Source: Nemertoderma westbladi (Eukaryota; Xenacoelomorpha; Nemertodermatida; Nemertodermatidae). From it: a stretch of DNA of 22,551 nucleotides. Within the stretch, counting starts at the first letter, position 1; every line of letters starts with the position of its first letter. The notes under the pieces were generated by a model. That model was given only the letters and a program-made list of their open reading frames with translations. It was not told where the DNA came from and ran no database searches. The stretch lies in assembly GCA_032718475.1 (NCBI GenBank), contig JAUCBJ010005625.1:1-22551 (forward strand), read 5' to 3'. The position numbers and the translations under genes were made by a program. This document shows positions 9,597 through 18,960 of the stretch, one piece after another.

Positions 9597-12062
9597 GTAG
9601 TAGTAGTAGTTCCGGGAAAGCGGCCCGGCCCTGATTTCGATAAATAATAGTAAAATGCACAATATAATTATGATTACCTACGCTAAAAACTACAATATAC
9701 TGCATTATCTCGCGATAAACGTACAAGAAGAACTTATTTTTCGTCTATCGAGAGAAATTAATTTATAATTTACTATTTAATATTTGTGTGAAAGAAAATA
9801 AATGTACCTGTGAACAGAAATAACTGCCAGATTTATTGAGTTTCAATTAAGTGTTGCTTTAGTGCCTTCTTGAACATTTGGGCAGAGCCATTCAATAAGT
9901 TCATTCCATAAATTAAGACCCCTATATAGTAAGTGTGAGCGAGCAAAATTAGTACGTGGTGATGGTAATCTATAATGGAATTGCTGTCTAGTTTTCCGTC
10001 CGTGAATACTGATATTAGTTACCATTTTTGTCTTAAAATATTTGGGTACAAAACAGTAGTTCATGCGGTAGTTGTACAGTATATCGTTTTCAAACTGAGG
10101 AATTTGTACATTGCATTAATTTTAAGAAATTTATGATTTGAAAAAATTTATTGTGTTGGGTGTCGGTTTTAATGTGTGGTTTTAATTCAACGATGCGGAC
10201 AGCTTTCTTTAGTAGCCGGACTAGAGGATTAAAAGTGCTGTCATTAATATTACAATTACCCCAAACGATATATAAGGTTCTACCAATGTATTACAGTATA
10301 TAGGAGCTTCCTAATCTGTATTGGAACGAAATGCTTGATCTTATTTATTACACCTACGTTTTTTGATACTTTTATGCGAATATTTTGTATATGTAAATGC
10401 CATGAGAAATTTGATTGGAGGTGAATACCAAGAAATTTAATATTTTCAGTATAGTTTATTGTTCGCCCATCGATTTTGACCCCTGTGTTTTGTGGATTAT
10501 ATGGCTTCATTGAGAACACCATATATTTTGTTTTTTCGAGATTTAAAGATAGTTTATTTAAGCAAATCCATTGATATATATCAGATCATGTACGTTTTCG
10601 CCTGAAATAAATGGGTTTGTATCATCAGCGAAGAGTATGAAATTTACGAATTTTGAAGAATTTGAGATGTCATTTATGTAAATTAAAAATAAAATTGGGC
10701 CAAGGACAGACCCCTGCGGAACTCCACATATCACATCAAGTGTATCTGAAATTGTTCCATTTAAATCAACGTATTGGGTTCGATTGTGGAGATAACTGGA
10801 AAACCATGCTAATGGGGTTCCGCATACACCGTAATGCTCCAAGTTTTTTGATTAACGGTATCAAAGGCTTTATTTGCTAAAATCCAAGAAAACACCAAGT
10901 GTAAGATGTTTATTTTCAATAGCATCTGACAAATTATATTGCAGGAGAGTGAGAGCTGTTATAGTTGATTTTTCCGATTGAAATCCGAAATGATTTTCAT
11001 AAATAATATAATTTTTTATCATGAAGTTTACGAATTGTCGAGAAACAGCCTTTTCTAGAATTTTCGCAAAAAATGGGAGTATACTTATAGGACGGTAATT
11101 TCCAAATTGATCGGCGTTACTATGTTTGAAAATAGGTACAATTCTTGCCACTTTCATTAGATCTGGGAATATTCCCAGAGATAATGATTGATTAAGGATG
11201 TGTGTCAATGGATGGGCTATGTAGAGAAAGTTTTGCCGAGCGATTTGAGAATCAACACCGTCCGAACTCAAGGCTTTTGAATTGGTTATTGATGAGGCAA
11301 TATCATATACATCTTTAGTACTTAGTGGTGAAAAGTATAGTGAGGATGCGGTTTGGTTACCTAGGGTATCATATATGGAACCATTAGTATTAGGAATATT
11401 TTTCGCTAAGTTTGGACCTACATTACGATAAAAGTTATTGAATCCATTTGCAATCGCTGTGTTATTCCTAATTGACGAATTGTTTACTGTAAATGTATCA
11501 GGATAGTTTTGAGGCGAGCATGACGCTCGGGGATTTATAAGTGTTTTTATTATTTTCCAGGATTTCATCGTATTATTTCTATGAATATTAAATAATTTCT
11601 CAAAATAAGCTTTTTTTGCATTCCTAATTATTTTAGTAAGTTGGTTTTTATAAGCCGTATATTCGATTTTTTTGCTTAGAGATCTGCTATTAATGTATTT
11701 TGCATATAGTGCATGCTTACGTCTGATTATTTATAAATACTTTCAGATAGCCAAGGTTTATCGCTATTTATTATCTTTATTTTTTTAGTGGGAAAACATT
11801 TGTTATATAGCTTCTGATATATTTCAATAAACGTATTGTAAGCAATATTGGGGTCACTTTCTTGCGTAACTTCTTCCCAGCCTCCATTGTTAAAAGTTTG
11901 TTTAAGGATCTCCACAAATTTTTTACTGTTTGTTTCCGATCTATCCGTAACTAAGATGTAAGATGGTTTACTATGTTTACTGGGAATTGTTATTTCAGAA
12001 TTGACAAATATGGGTAGACGAATGTTTACGAATGTTTGTAATATCGTTTGTTATGATAATTA
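9592..12062 (-). mobile_element. LINE C: CR1/jockey-like LINE inserted in LINE B, with 5-bp duplication
   Basis: The element lies at 9597-12057 on the minus strand, flanked by AATTA at 9592-9596 and 12058-12062. Removing it rejoins LINE B in frame. Its 3' end, at the low-coordinate side, is GC-rich (GGGCCGGGCCGC on the minus strand) and finishes in (CTA)n, a simple-repeat tail typical of CR1/L2-type LINEs. The 5' end is truncated inside the endonuclease, as is usual for target-primed insertion. Confidence 0.85.
9843..12050 (-). pseudogene. LINE C ORF2 remnant (end of EN, RT, C-terminus)
   Basis: Read from high to low coordinate: a remnant of the endonuclease end, then the linker motif INSDKPWLSESI (11727-11915). 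The RT follows (10870-11568) with NYRPISILPFFAKILEK, NHFGFQSEKSTITAL and GVFLDFSK (motif A). After a frameshift near 10860 comes the second RT part (10558-10842) with CGVPQGSVLGPILF and ILFADDTN (FADD catalytic pair intact). The thumb part (10280-10522) has FLGIHLQSNFSW, and the C-terminal block (9843-10064) has RTNFARSHLLYRGLNLWNEL. The order and motifs match CR1/jockey-like ORF2 proteins. Frameshifts and stops make it inactive. Confidence 0.85.
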
Positions 12063-12281
12063 ACTGTAACTGGTATAGGGTCTAGGCTTGGGCACTCTTG
12101 TGTCAATCATTTTTTATATGCGGACGATTTATGCATTATTTCAACTTCCCCTATAGCCTTGCAACATCTTATTTGTAGTCGTTATGCTGATTATAATTCT
12201 CTAAAGTTTAATATTAAAAAATCTAAGTGCTATTGTATTTACATAGTAGGCTACGTAAGTTTTCTTCAGATTTAGATATAC
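12063..12281 (+). pseudogene. LINE B RT palm fragment with YADD
   Basis: Continuation of the LINE B RT between its two insertions. It reads SRLGHSCVNHFLYADDLCII; the YADD catalytic motif is at 12117-12128, followed by a helix ending KKSKCYC. The fragment ends in the 11-bp target duplication of LINE A copy 1 (12271-12281). One indel lies near 12240. Confidence 0.85.
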
Positions 12282-12365
12282 TACTAGGATCGGCATGCTG
12301 CATTGCAGCTGCATTTTTAAGAATGCTGTGCCGGCTTGTCAACAAAATTGCACCGCCACAACTCC

Positions 12366-13247
12366 CTAATCACCCATGACATTTGCTAGATCATCCGCAT
12401 CTTCAAGGCCAGTGTCCTTTAAGATGCGTCTCAAGAAAGTCATGGGCTGTCCACCATGCTTATTCACTCCATGAGTCTGCCAAAGTACAAGATTATGCAC
12501 TGGCTGGTCCTCACGGCGAAAGCAATGTCCTGCAAAGCTGAGGCGATTTTGTTCTAGTGTCAAGCTTGGGGGAACCAATGAGACACCTCCAATGTTATAT
12601 AGTGTCTGGTTGGAGATGTGTGCATTGTACTTGACACAATGAACCCGACGTAGCATTCTTGTGAATGTGCCATCCAGAGATTTGGTGTCCTCAGCAGTTA
12701 GAGCCCAGCATGGACTCCCATAGAGGAGTACTGGAACTACTGCTGCTCTAAATAATCGGACCTTAAGTTTCCGATTAATTATCGGTGACTTCCAAATCCT
12801 GTGCCATCCAGAGATTTGGTGTCCTCAGCAGTTAGAGCCCAGCATGGACTCCCATAGAGGAGTACTGGAACTACTGCTGCTCTAAATAATCGGACCTTAA
12901 GTTTCCGATTAATTATCGGTGACTTCCAAATCCTGGAAAGCCTATTCAAGGCTGCCCATGCCTTTCCCTTACGTATTCGAAGGTCCTCACCTGACTTCCG
13001 GATCCATGATCCCAGGTAACAGAAGTCGTCCACATGCTCAAGCATACCATCCTTTGAGCTTATGCTCATCCGATCAGAGACTTGCTGAGGACTTTCAAAG
13101 TTAACTGTCAGAATTTTGGTCTTTCTGGAGTTAATAAAAAGACCAACACTAGAAGCAGCATGTTCTAATGAGCTAAGGAGCCGTTGGGCTCCCTCTAATG
13201 ATTCTGAGAGTACTCCTAAGTCATCAGCAAAGTCTAGATCAACAAAG
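12366..13247 (-). pseudogene. LINE A copy 1 RT C-terminal half
   Basis: Read on the minus strand: VDLDFADDLGVL at the truncated start, then the thumb with VDDFCYLGSWIRKSGEDLRI, LKVRLFRAAVVPVLLYGSPC, EDTKSLDGT, and after a duplication RVHCVKYNAHISNQTLY, LSFAGHCFRRED and the end at 12366. This matches the C-terminal half of RTE-type endonuclease-reverse transcriptases (the VLLYGS.CW...SLDGT..RMLR pattern). It is broken by the 134-bp tandem duplication, which shifts the frame. Copy 2 shows the same region without the duplication. Confidence 0.88.
12667..12934 (-). repeat. 134-bp exact tandem duplication in LINE A copy 1
   Basis: 12667-12800 and 12801-12934 are the same 134-bp sequence, head to tail. 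It covers the RT segment from the WKSP to SLDGT region. 134 is not a multiple of 3, so it shifts the frame. Copy 2 of LINE A carries the segment once. Confidence 0.9.
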
Positions 13248-13258
13248 TTTAGATATAC

Positions 13259-13890
13259 ATCTTAATGGGGCAATTCTAGAACGCTTTGACAAATATAAAT
13301 ACCTGGGCCATTTTATATGCAGTGATTTCTCTGATGATATTGGTATTCGTAACCAAACTAGAGGTCATTATGCCCGTGCTAATTTATTAATTAGGAAATT
13401 TAGCTCATGTAGTCGGCCTGTTAAGATTCAATTATTTTCTAGTTATTGTTCCAATTTTTAATGTAACTCACTTTGGGCTGATAAATACCTAACCAAATCA
13501 ACACTGGACCGTCTACGTGTAGATTACAATACTAGTGTTAGGAAACTTTTTGGATATAAATTTGATAAGAACTATAGTGCTTCTGGTATGCTTGTTTCAT
13601 TGCGACTGAAATATTTTGTCCATATTCAACGCTTCTCTCTAGCTAGTTGATTTTCTGATAGCTAGCTGTATTTAGTTCAGATACTATTCTGATGTGTATT
13701 CGCAACATTTGTCTTGATAATTCTGTGCTTCAATCTACCCTTTATTGGAAACCGACTCTAGTGTTTTTGTAGTAACTGTATGTATCATTGTACGTAGGAG
13801 GACTTCATTTGTGCTATTATTGTAATTAATATTGTCAATTGTTATAGAACCTGTATTGGATCTGGAATAAAACATGTAATAATAATAATA
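13259..13890 (+). pseudogene. LINE B RT C-terminus, 3' UTR and (AAT)n tail
   Basis: The frame resumes with HLNGAILERFDKYKYLGHF, then the RT thumb/C-terminal region with IRNQTRGHYARANLLIRKF and IQLFSSYCS. A stop lies at 13459-13461; beyond it YNTSVRKLFGYK-like text is still readable. The non-coding end ATAAAACATGTAATAATAAT marks the 3' tail. Confidence 0.8.
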
Positions 13891-14004
13891 ATACTATATA
13901 ATATGCAACCATAAGATCGCTAAATTCTATATAAAAGTAATATATATTTTGTTTGATCTTTCAAAATGTCTTATGGCTGCAATCATTAGATATATATATA
14001 TATA
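13891..14004. other. Short AT-rich spacer with (TA)n
   Basis: Between the LINE B tail and the minisatellite. It contains an imperfect inverted pair GCAACCATAAGA (near 13905) / TCTTATGGCTGC (near 13969) and a (TA)n run at about 13990-14003. Confidence 0.5.
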
Positions 14005-14709
14005 CAGTGCAGGCGGACCCAGCAACATAGCACTCCCAGATCTCGCAGTCAGCCACACACAGTGCTGGTGGACCCAGCAACATAGCGACCCCTGATCTAA
14101 CAGTCAGCCACACACAGTGCTGGTGGACCCAGCAACATAGCGACCCCTGATCTAACAGTCAGCCACACACAGTGCTGGCGGACCAAGCAACATAGCACTC
14201 CCAGATCTCGCAGTCAGCCACACACAGTGCTGGCGGACCAAGCAACATAGCGACCCCTGATCTCGCAGTCAGCCACACACAGTGCTGGCGGACCAAGCAA
14301 CATAGCACCCCCAGATCTCATAGTCACCCTCCCGCAGTGCCAGCGGACCCAGCAACATGTTGCCCCCAGATCTCGCAGTCAGTCACAAACAGTGCCGGTG
14401 GACCCCATACATAGCACCCCCAGTTCTCACAGTCAGTCAGAGACAGTGCCGGTGGACCCACAACATAGCGCCCCCAGTTCTCACAGTCAGTCACATACAG
14501 TGCCGGTGGACCCACAACATAGCGCCCCCAGTTCTCACAGTCAGTCACATACAGTGCCGGTGGACCCACAACATAGCGCCCCCAGTTCTCACAGTCAGTC
14601 ACATACAGTGCCGGTGGACCCCAAACATAGGGCCCCCAGTTCCACAGTCAGTCACACACAGTGTCGGTGGACCCCCATATCTTGCATTCAGCCGCACACA
14701 GTCTCGACA
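14005..14709. repeat. 55/54-bp minisatellite, about 13 units
   Basis: Units starting with CAGTG lie at 14005, 14060, 14115, 14170, 14225, 14280, 14335 and 14390 (period exactly 55), then at 14444, 14498, 14552 and 14606 (period 54), 14659 (53) and a degenerate end near 14699. The change from 55 to 54 is loss of one G in CCAGCAACAT, giving CCACAACAT. The 54-bp half is a multiple of three and is open in several frames on both strands, so the open frames there (14324-14602, 14357-14743, 14392-14733) are a by-product. Confidence 0.92.
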
Positions 14710-15138
14710 GATATCGCGGGTAGACTTAATTAATACGCAGTAGTTACACTCTAGTGCGGTCGAATATGTGTGTAAATGATTATGCGTCTATGTATGAACA
14801 CTAAGTTATAAACAAACCATTATTTTACCAACTCAATTACATATTATAATCCAATGTTGTCATATTTTTTAAAATTAATTACTTATTTATCCCAATTATT
14901 TTTGATGATTTTAATTACATCATAATTAACAATGATTATCCTCATAGTTTACCTATACAAATAGCATAGATAGAAAGGACTCAAAGTAAATCTGCACAGT
15001 GTCTGCTTGCAGTACAGTCCCGAAAATGAAAAGATAGCAAAATTGTATTGTTGTAAATAATAATAAATAAATAAGAGTTATTGTTCAGCGTGTCGTTGTG
15101 TTTGAATTGTTTGAGTATAATATCTGAGTTCAATCGCT
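14710..15138. other. AT-rich non-coding stretch, probable 3' flank of acidic gene
   Basis: Lies downstream of the minus-strand stop codon at 15139. It would hold the 3' UTR and polyadenylation site of the acidic gene. No canonical AATAAA was found on the minus strand close to the stop; only variants such as AATACA occur. Otherwise nothing is recognised. Confidence 0.4.
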
Positions 15139-15313
15139 TTAATTGCTGCTACCCACGCGTTCGTCGCTACCATTGCTGCCATTGCTTTCATCACTACCAC
15201 TGCTACCATCGCTTTCCTCACTACCACTGCTACCATCGCTTTCCTCACTGGTACCATTTCTTTTTATTTCCCTTTCTTCTTCACTTTCCTTCTCTTTGTC
15301 CTCGTCGTCGCTG
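15139..15313 (-). CDS. Putative last exon: acidic Ser/Glu/Asp/Gly-rich C-terminus
   Basis: On the minus strand a T-rich tract ends in AG at 15314-15315, a good splice acceptor. The exon then reads SSDDEDKEKESEEE, a short basic IKRNGT, and three 9-residue EESDGSSGS-like repeats (27-bp units), ending with a stop at 15139. It begins in phase 2: the first base, C, completes a codon started in the previous exon. The sequence is a low-complexity acidic tail of the kind found on nuclear, nucleolar or secreted acidic proteins; function cannot be told. The plus-strand open frames over the same region are Pro/His/Leu shadows of this repeat. Alternative: a chance open frame in a trinucleotide-rich stretch, but the acceptor and the matching acidic exon at 19050 argue for a gene. 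Confidence 0.5.
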
Positions 15314-15483
15314 CTAAAAAAAATTAACATTTTGTCAAAAATATTTAGTTAGACAAATGATAATATTTGGCTAAGAATCCAGGCGGGATTTTTGTGTTTC
15401 AAAACGATTTTCTGTGTTCTAAAACATTTCATGATTTCCAAATTGCATCCTATTTGAAGGACTTGTCTTCAACTTGTCTTAGG

Positions 15484-15766
15484 TTCCACCTTGGTGTAGT
15501 GGTCGCATTGAATTAACATCTCCCGCAGGTCGTGGGTTTGATCCTCACATGGGCCAGGGCAGTTTTCATTTCAGCACGAATACTTTAAAGGGACCATCCA
15601 GGGCGCATCTCTGTCTTGCATCCTTAAGTGGTAGCCAGATGAGTACTTTCCTCTGGGGATTAAAGTTCCGGGTGGAACCGCACTGGAAATAAGTCGTCAG
15701 ACTTTGTGCGTAATCCCTGGCCTAGCGGCCAAAGAAAATATACTTTACTTTTTTACTTTGTCTCGA
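15484..15766 (+). mobile_element. tRNA-derived SINE, complete copy
   Basis: The head carries box A TGGTGTAGTGG (15492-15502) and box B GGTTTGATCCTC (15535-15546), with a T-stem GTGGG/CTCAC that pairs fully. The body follows, with TTTAAAGGGACCATCC and CTTGCATCCTTAAGTGG, then a 3' end GGCCTAGCGGCC (itself a GGCC-TAGC-GGCC hairpin) and a TTTACTT-repeat tail. The body is repeated on the minus strand at 19757-19943 and in part at 17781-17835, which defines it as a dispersed family transcribed by pol III. Confidence 0.85.
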
Positions 15767-16143
15767 ATGATACATGAGAGATAAAATTAAGCCAAGGATT
15801 CAAAACTGCTGAATAACTCTTTATCTCCTGACCGGCTGCCTGTCTCAACCCCTACTGGAGAGAGAGCAGCAAACAAAATTCTTTGAGTCCCTTTACTGAT
15901 GATCTTTCTGACCAAACCCTGGGTCACCAGGGAGGCCAGTTTGTGAGGGGGAGAGGGATTCTGGAGTTGGAGCCTACTCTCATGTTCCACCCCAACAAAC
16001 AAAGCCATTGGTGAATCTGAGGCAAGTCACTAGACTAGCCTCAGTAAACACCTTAACACTCGGGTCCCCAATGCGACAAGGTGAGCTGACTGCCTTGGCA
16101 GATAAGCTTTCTCTTGCGCGCAGTGGGTGTTCAAGAGCACTGA

Positions 16144-16815
16144 ATGCAGACTGGACAGACTGATGAGGTTCTGATTAAGGACATGGGGGGCGGTACGCGA
16201 CTCGCCCTCGAGTTAGCAGATGATAGTGGCAATGGTGTCCATCTTCAGGATTTTATCTCTGGAAATGGATTGTTTTCGGCTGGAACCCAGTTCAAGAAGC
16301 GAACTGGAAAGCTATGGACTCATAGTGGACCCAGTGGTCACAAGTCCCAGATAGTCCATATTCTGTTTCGTAGGAAATACAGGAGCTCTATACAAGACTG
16401 TAATGCATTTACACTTCGACCCTTCTCCAGTAATCACCGCCTTATTGTGGTCAAGGTAAGATTTAGTCTGCGTGCTAGCAGAACAACAAAATCTGCCTTG
16501 CTGCGGCATGACTGGTCCTCTCTGTTGCAACAGCCAAGTGTGAGATGCAGCTTCACACTACAACTGAGCAACAGGTATGAGGTTCTTGCCTCTGAGGAGG
16601 CAGATCACTATGAGGGCTATACTGCCTTCACAGAAGCAGTTAAGTTAGCAGCTGCAGAAACAGTTCCTGTATACCCTCGAAACAGGAAAATCACCCCCTG
16701 GACTGACAACAAAATTCAGAAGTGCCGAAATGACGTCTATAAGGCACAGAAAGAGTCCCGACTCAAACAGACTACAGCGGACAAGAATGCAGTTAAGGCT
16801 GCATCTAGGTCCTGA
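16144..16815 (+). pseudogene. LINE A copy 2 endonuclease C-terminus and linker
   Basis: Reads GNGVHLQDFISGNGLFSAGT, then KLWTHSGPSGHKSQIVHILF, then the strand preceding SNHRLIVVKVRFSLR. In RTE-type endonucleases the usual motifs are QID(Y/H)IL and SDH. Here the first Asp is Val (codon 16354-16356) and the SDH Asp is Asn (16432-16434), so two catalytic-site residues are lost. A linker ITPWTDNKIQKCRNDVYK follows, as normally found before the RT. The frame ends at 16815 at the internal deletion. Confidence 0.82.
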
Positions 16816-16825
16816 ACAGGCAGTA

Positions 16826-17715
16826 CTCTGTTACCGCATGTCCTTAGATCATCATAATGATGATGGGGTGATGATAACTCCACCTACTGGCTCCAGAAGT
16901 CGAGGAAATCCTGCCAAGTACCTAACTGATCTAGACATTGCTGATGACTTAGGAGTACTCACAGAATCACTAAAGGGAGCCCAACGGCTCCTCAGCTCAT
17001 TAGAACATGCTGCTTCTAGTGTTGGTCTTTTTATTAACTCCAGAAAGACCAACATTTTGACAGCTAACTTTGAAAGTCCTCAGCAATTCTCTGATCGGAT
17101 GAGCATAAGCTCAAAGGATGGTATGCTTGAGCATGTGGACGACTTTTGTACCTGGGATCACGGATCCGGAAGTCAGATGAGGACCTTCCAATGCGCAAGG
17201 GAAAGGCATGGGCAGCCTTGAATAGGCTTTCCAGGATTTGGAAGTCACCGAGAAATAATCGGAAACTTAAGGTCCGATTATTTAGAGCAGCAGTAGACCC
17301 AGTACTCCTCTATGGGAGTCCATGCTGGGCTCTAACTCCTGAGGACACCAAATCTCTGGATGGCACATTCACAAGAATGCTACACCGGGTTCATTGTGTC
17401 AAGTACAATGCACACATCTCCAACCAGACACTATATAACATTGGAGGTGTCTCATTGGTTCCCCCAAGCTTGACACTAGAACAAAATCGCCTCCGCTATG
17501 CAGGACATTTCTTTCGCCGTGAGGACCAGCCAGTGCATAATCTTGTACTTTGGCAGCCTCATGGAGTGAATAAGCATGGTGGACAGCCCATGACTTTCTT
17601 GAGACGCATCTTAAAGTACACTGGCCTTGAAGATGCGGATGATCTAGCAAATGTCATGGGTGATAGGGAGTTGTGGCGGCGTAATTTTGTCGACAAGCCG
17701 GCACATCATTCTTAA
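16826..17715 (+). pseudogene. LINE A copy 2 RT C-terminal part
   Basis: Starts with RMSLDHHNDDGVMITPPTG, then YLTDLDIADDLGVL (the catalytic pair at 16937-16948; FADD has become IADD), then SVGLFINSRKTNI. One base is lost relative to copy 1 near 17146, and the frame shifts to YLGSRIRKSDEDL, LKVRLFRAAVDPVLLYGSPC, EDTKSLDGTFTRML, RYAGHFFRREDQ and an end at 17715. It aligns by eye to copy 1 over its whole length and lacks copy 1's 134-bp duplication. Inactive. Confidence 0.87.
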
Positions 17716-17780
17716 AAATGCAGCTGCAATGCAGCATGCCGATCCTAGTAGTAAGCCAAGGATTCAAAGCCGCTGAATAA

Positions 17781-17835
17781 AGTAAAGTTTTCCATGGCCG
17801 TTAGGCAAGTGATTATGGAAAAGTCAGACGGCCGA
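17781..17835 (-). mobile_element. SINE 3'-end fragment
   Basis: AAGTAAAG...TGGCCGTTAGGC...GATTATG...AAAGTCAGAC matches, with gaps, the reverse complement of the SINE 3' end at 15700-15766. It directly abuts the right 29-bp repeat of LINE A copy 2. Highly diverged and truncated. Confidence 0.55.
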
Positions 17836-17926
17836 TATTTTTGACTATTTGGTCATTTTAGAATTTTTTGTAATTCATCTATATTTTTGACTATTTGGTC
17901 ATTTTAAAATTTTTTGTAATTCATCT
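17835..17926. repeat. 46-bp tandem duplication
   Basis: 17835-17880 and 17881-17926 are the same sequence with one difference (TTTTAGAATT versus TTTTAAAATT). AT-rich, non-coding. Confidence 0.85.
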
Positions 17927-18049
17927 GTATCTTTGAGTGAGTTTGGTTGGGAAAACCGATATTTCGTGACTTTTCCAAAAACTTAATGGGCTATTCGAGT
18001 TTTTATGGCTCACTAAAATTTATTTATTTGCGGTTGGCCTAATATAGGT

Positions 18050-18960
18050 TTTTTTAGGTTGGTGATCACGAGTAAAAAACTTAAATTTAATATTCGAGGA
18101 AATATTTGGTAATTTTGAATGTGCCACCTGGGACACATTCAAATCGAGTGCCTTATTCTTAAAATTCACAAAAAAGTTGTGCAAATATGATAATAAAAAT
18201 TCACCACAAAATCAAATTGATTTCACGTACATATGGGTTTATTCTGGGAAGCTGATCACGAAAATGACAGTGAAATATATTCGTACCTTTTTGATTAGGT
18301 CATTTTTGGATATGTGTCAATGGGCGGCACGAAAAATACAAGTAGCACAATTTTGATAATCAAAATCCATCACCAATATAACAAGATGTTAAGACATAAA
18401 GGGTTTTCTTGGAAGCTGGTTACGAATATGACACTCAAAAAATATAGTATTATTCAATCATATTCGATTTTTACCGTGTGAAATTTATGCTACTTGTATT
18501 TTTCGTCCCACTAGACAAGCAAAAAAAATGATAGTTGCGATACCACATATATGATTTTAACGAGTTGTTTCATGATCAGCGACCTTGAAAACCAGCTTCA
18601 GAATTACCAAACCAGAATGCCAAATTTAATAGTTTGTAATACTAAAACTTTTACTATTCGTTCTGTGTTTCCAGAATGGCACCAAAATTTGGCTTACTTA
18701 ACAGAAATATTTATATCTAGTTTCATCGTGATCAACGACCTGGAAAACCCGTATACACCTTCAGAATTATCAAACCAAACATAAAATTTTTTAATTTGAA
18801 ATATTGTCTTTTACTTTTCGTCCTAGGGGACCAACATAGCACCAAAAATGTTGGTTACATTGCCAGAAAATATTATTGATAGTTTTATCGTGACAAACTA
18901 CCTTGAAAACCCTTATACAATCAACATTATAATTTTTGAGCCAATTACATCTAAAAATTT
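18050..18960. repeat. Degenerate ~160-bp units in head-to-head inverted array
   Basis: A signature GGAAGCTGATCACGAA(A)TGAC occurs at 18247 and 18411 (spacing 164), with a weaker one near 18061. Its reverse complement, of the form TCGTGATCAGC-ACCTTGAAAACC, occurs at 18567, 18722 and 18885 (spacings about 157 and 164). An inverted pair CGAAAAATACAAGTAGCA (near 18330) / TGCTACTTGTATTTTTCG (near 18488) flanks the centre. The array is therefore two half-arrays in opposite orientation. The open frame at 18551-18784 is a by-product. Confidence 0.6.

Larger units (their letters stand above)
12271..13258 (-). mobile_element. LINE A copy 1: RTE-like LINE inserted in LINE B, with 11-bp duplication
   Basis: The body is 12282-13247 on the minus strand, flanked by exact TTTAGATATAC at 12271-12281 and 13248-13258. 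Removal rejoins LINE B in frame (DLDI then HLNGAILE). The 5' end is truncated just before the FADD motif of the RT. The 3' end, CCGATCCTAGTA on the minus strand, is the same as in copy 2, which fixes the element's 3' terminus. Confidence 0.9.
6730..13890 (+). mobile_element. LINE B: non-LTR retrotransposon interrupted by two nested LINEs
   Basis: The segments 6730-9596, 12063-12281 and 13259-13890 together form one LINE of about 3.7 kb. They hold, in order, a G-rich 5' end, an ORF1-like region, an APE endonuclease, an RT and a 3' tail of (AAT)n at about 13878-13893. Order and reading frame are continuous once the two minus-strand insertions are removed. The RT ends DLSIEL at 9596 and resumes with TVTGIG at 12063, then leads to FLYADD. 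It is cut at 12281 and resumes with HLNGAILE at 13259. The clade is jockey/CR1/Rex1-like and cannot be settled by eye. The element has many stops and frameshifts. No clear target-site duplication was found. Confidence 0.8.
15788..17780 (+). mobile_element. LINE A copy 2: RTE-like LINE with internal deletion
   Basis: The body is 15817-17751, flanked by a 29-bp direct repeat (15788-15816 and 17752-17780, beginning TAAGCCAAGGATTCAAA, two mismatches) that looks like an old, long target-site duplication. The 3' end, GATCCTAGTA, is the same as in copy 1. The end of the endonuclease and the C-terminal RT are present, but most of the RT between them (about 300 codons, judged from family layout) is missing at a junction near 16812-16840. 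Confidence 0.8.

Noticed and set aside
10653-10880. Plus-strand 75-codon open frame
   Set aside because: Antisense to the LINE C reverse transcriptase, whose FADD motif lies here on the minus strand.
14324-14743. Three overlapping long open frames with 18-residue repeats on both strands
   Set aside because: They follow from a 54-bp minisatellite unit lacking stops in several frames; the adjoining 55-bp half of the same array breaks every frame.
15081-15352. Plus-strand His/Tyr/Cys-rich and Leu/Ser-rich open frames
   Set aside because: They are antisense shadows of the acidic repeat exon, which has a splice acceptor and a better composition.
15787-16008. Minus-strand 73-codon open frame
   Set aside because: Lies in the 5' part of LINE A copy 2, opposite to its coding direction, and starts at the flanking repeat.
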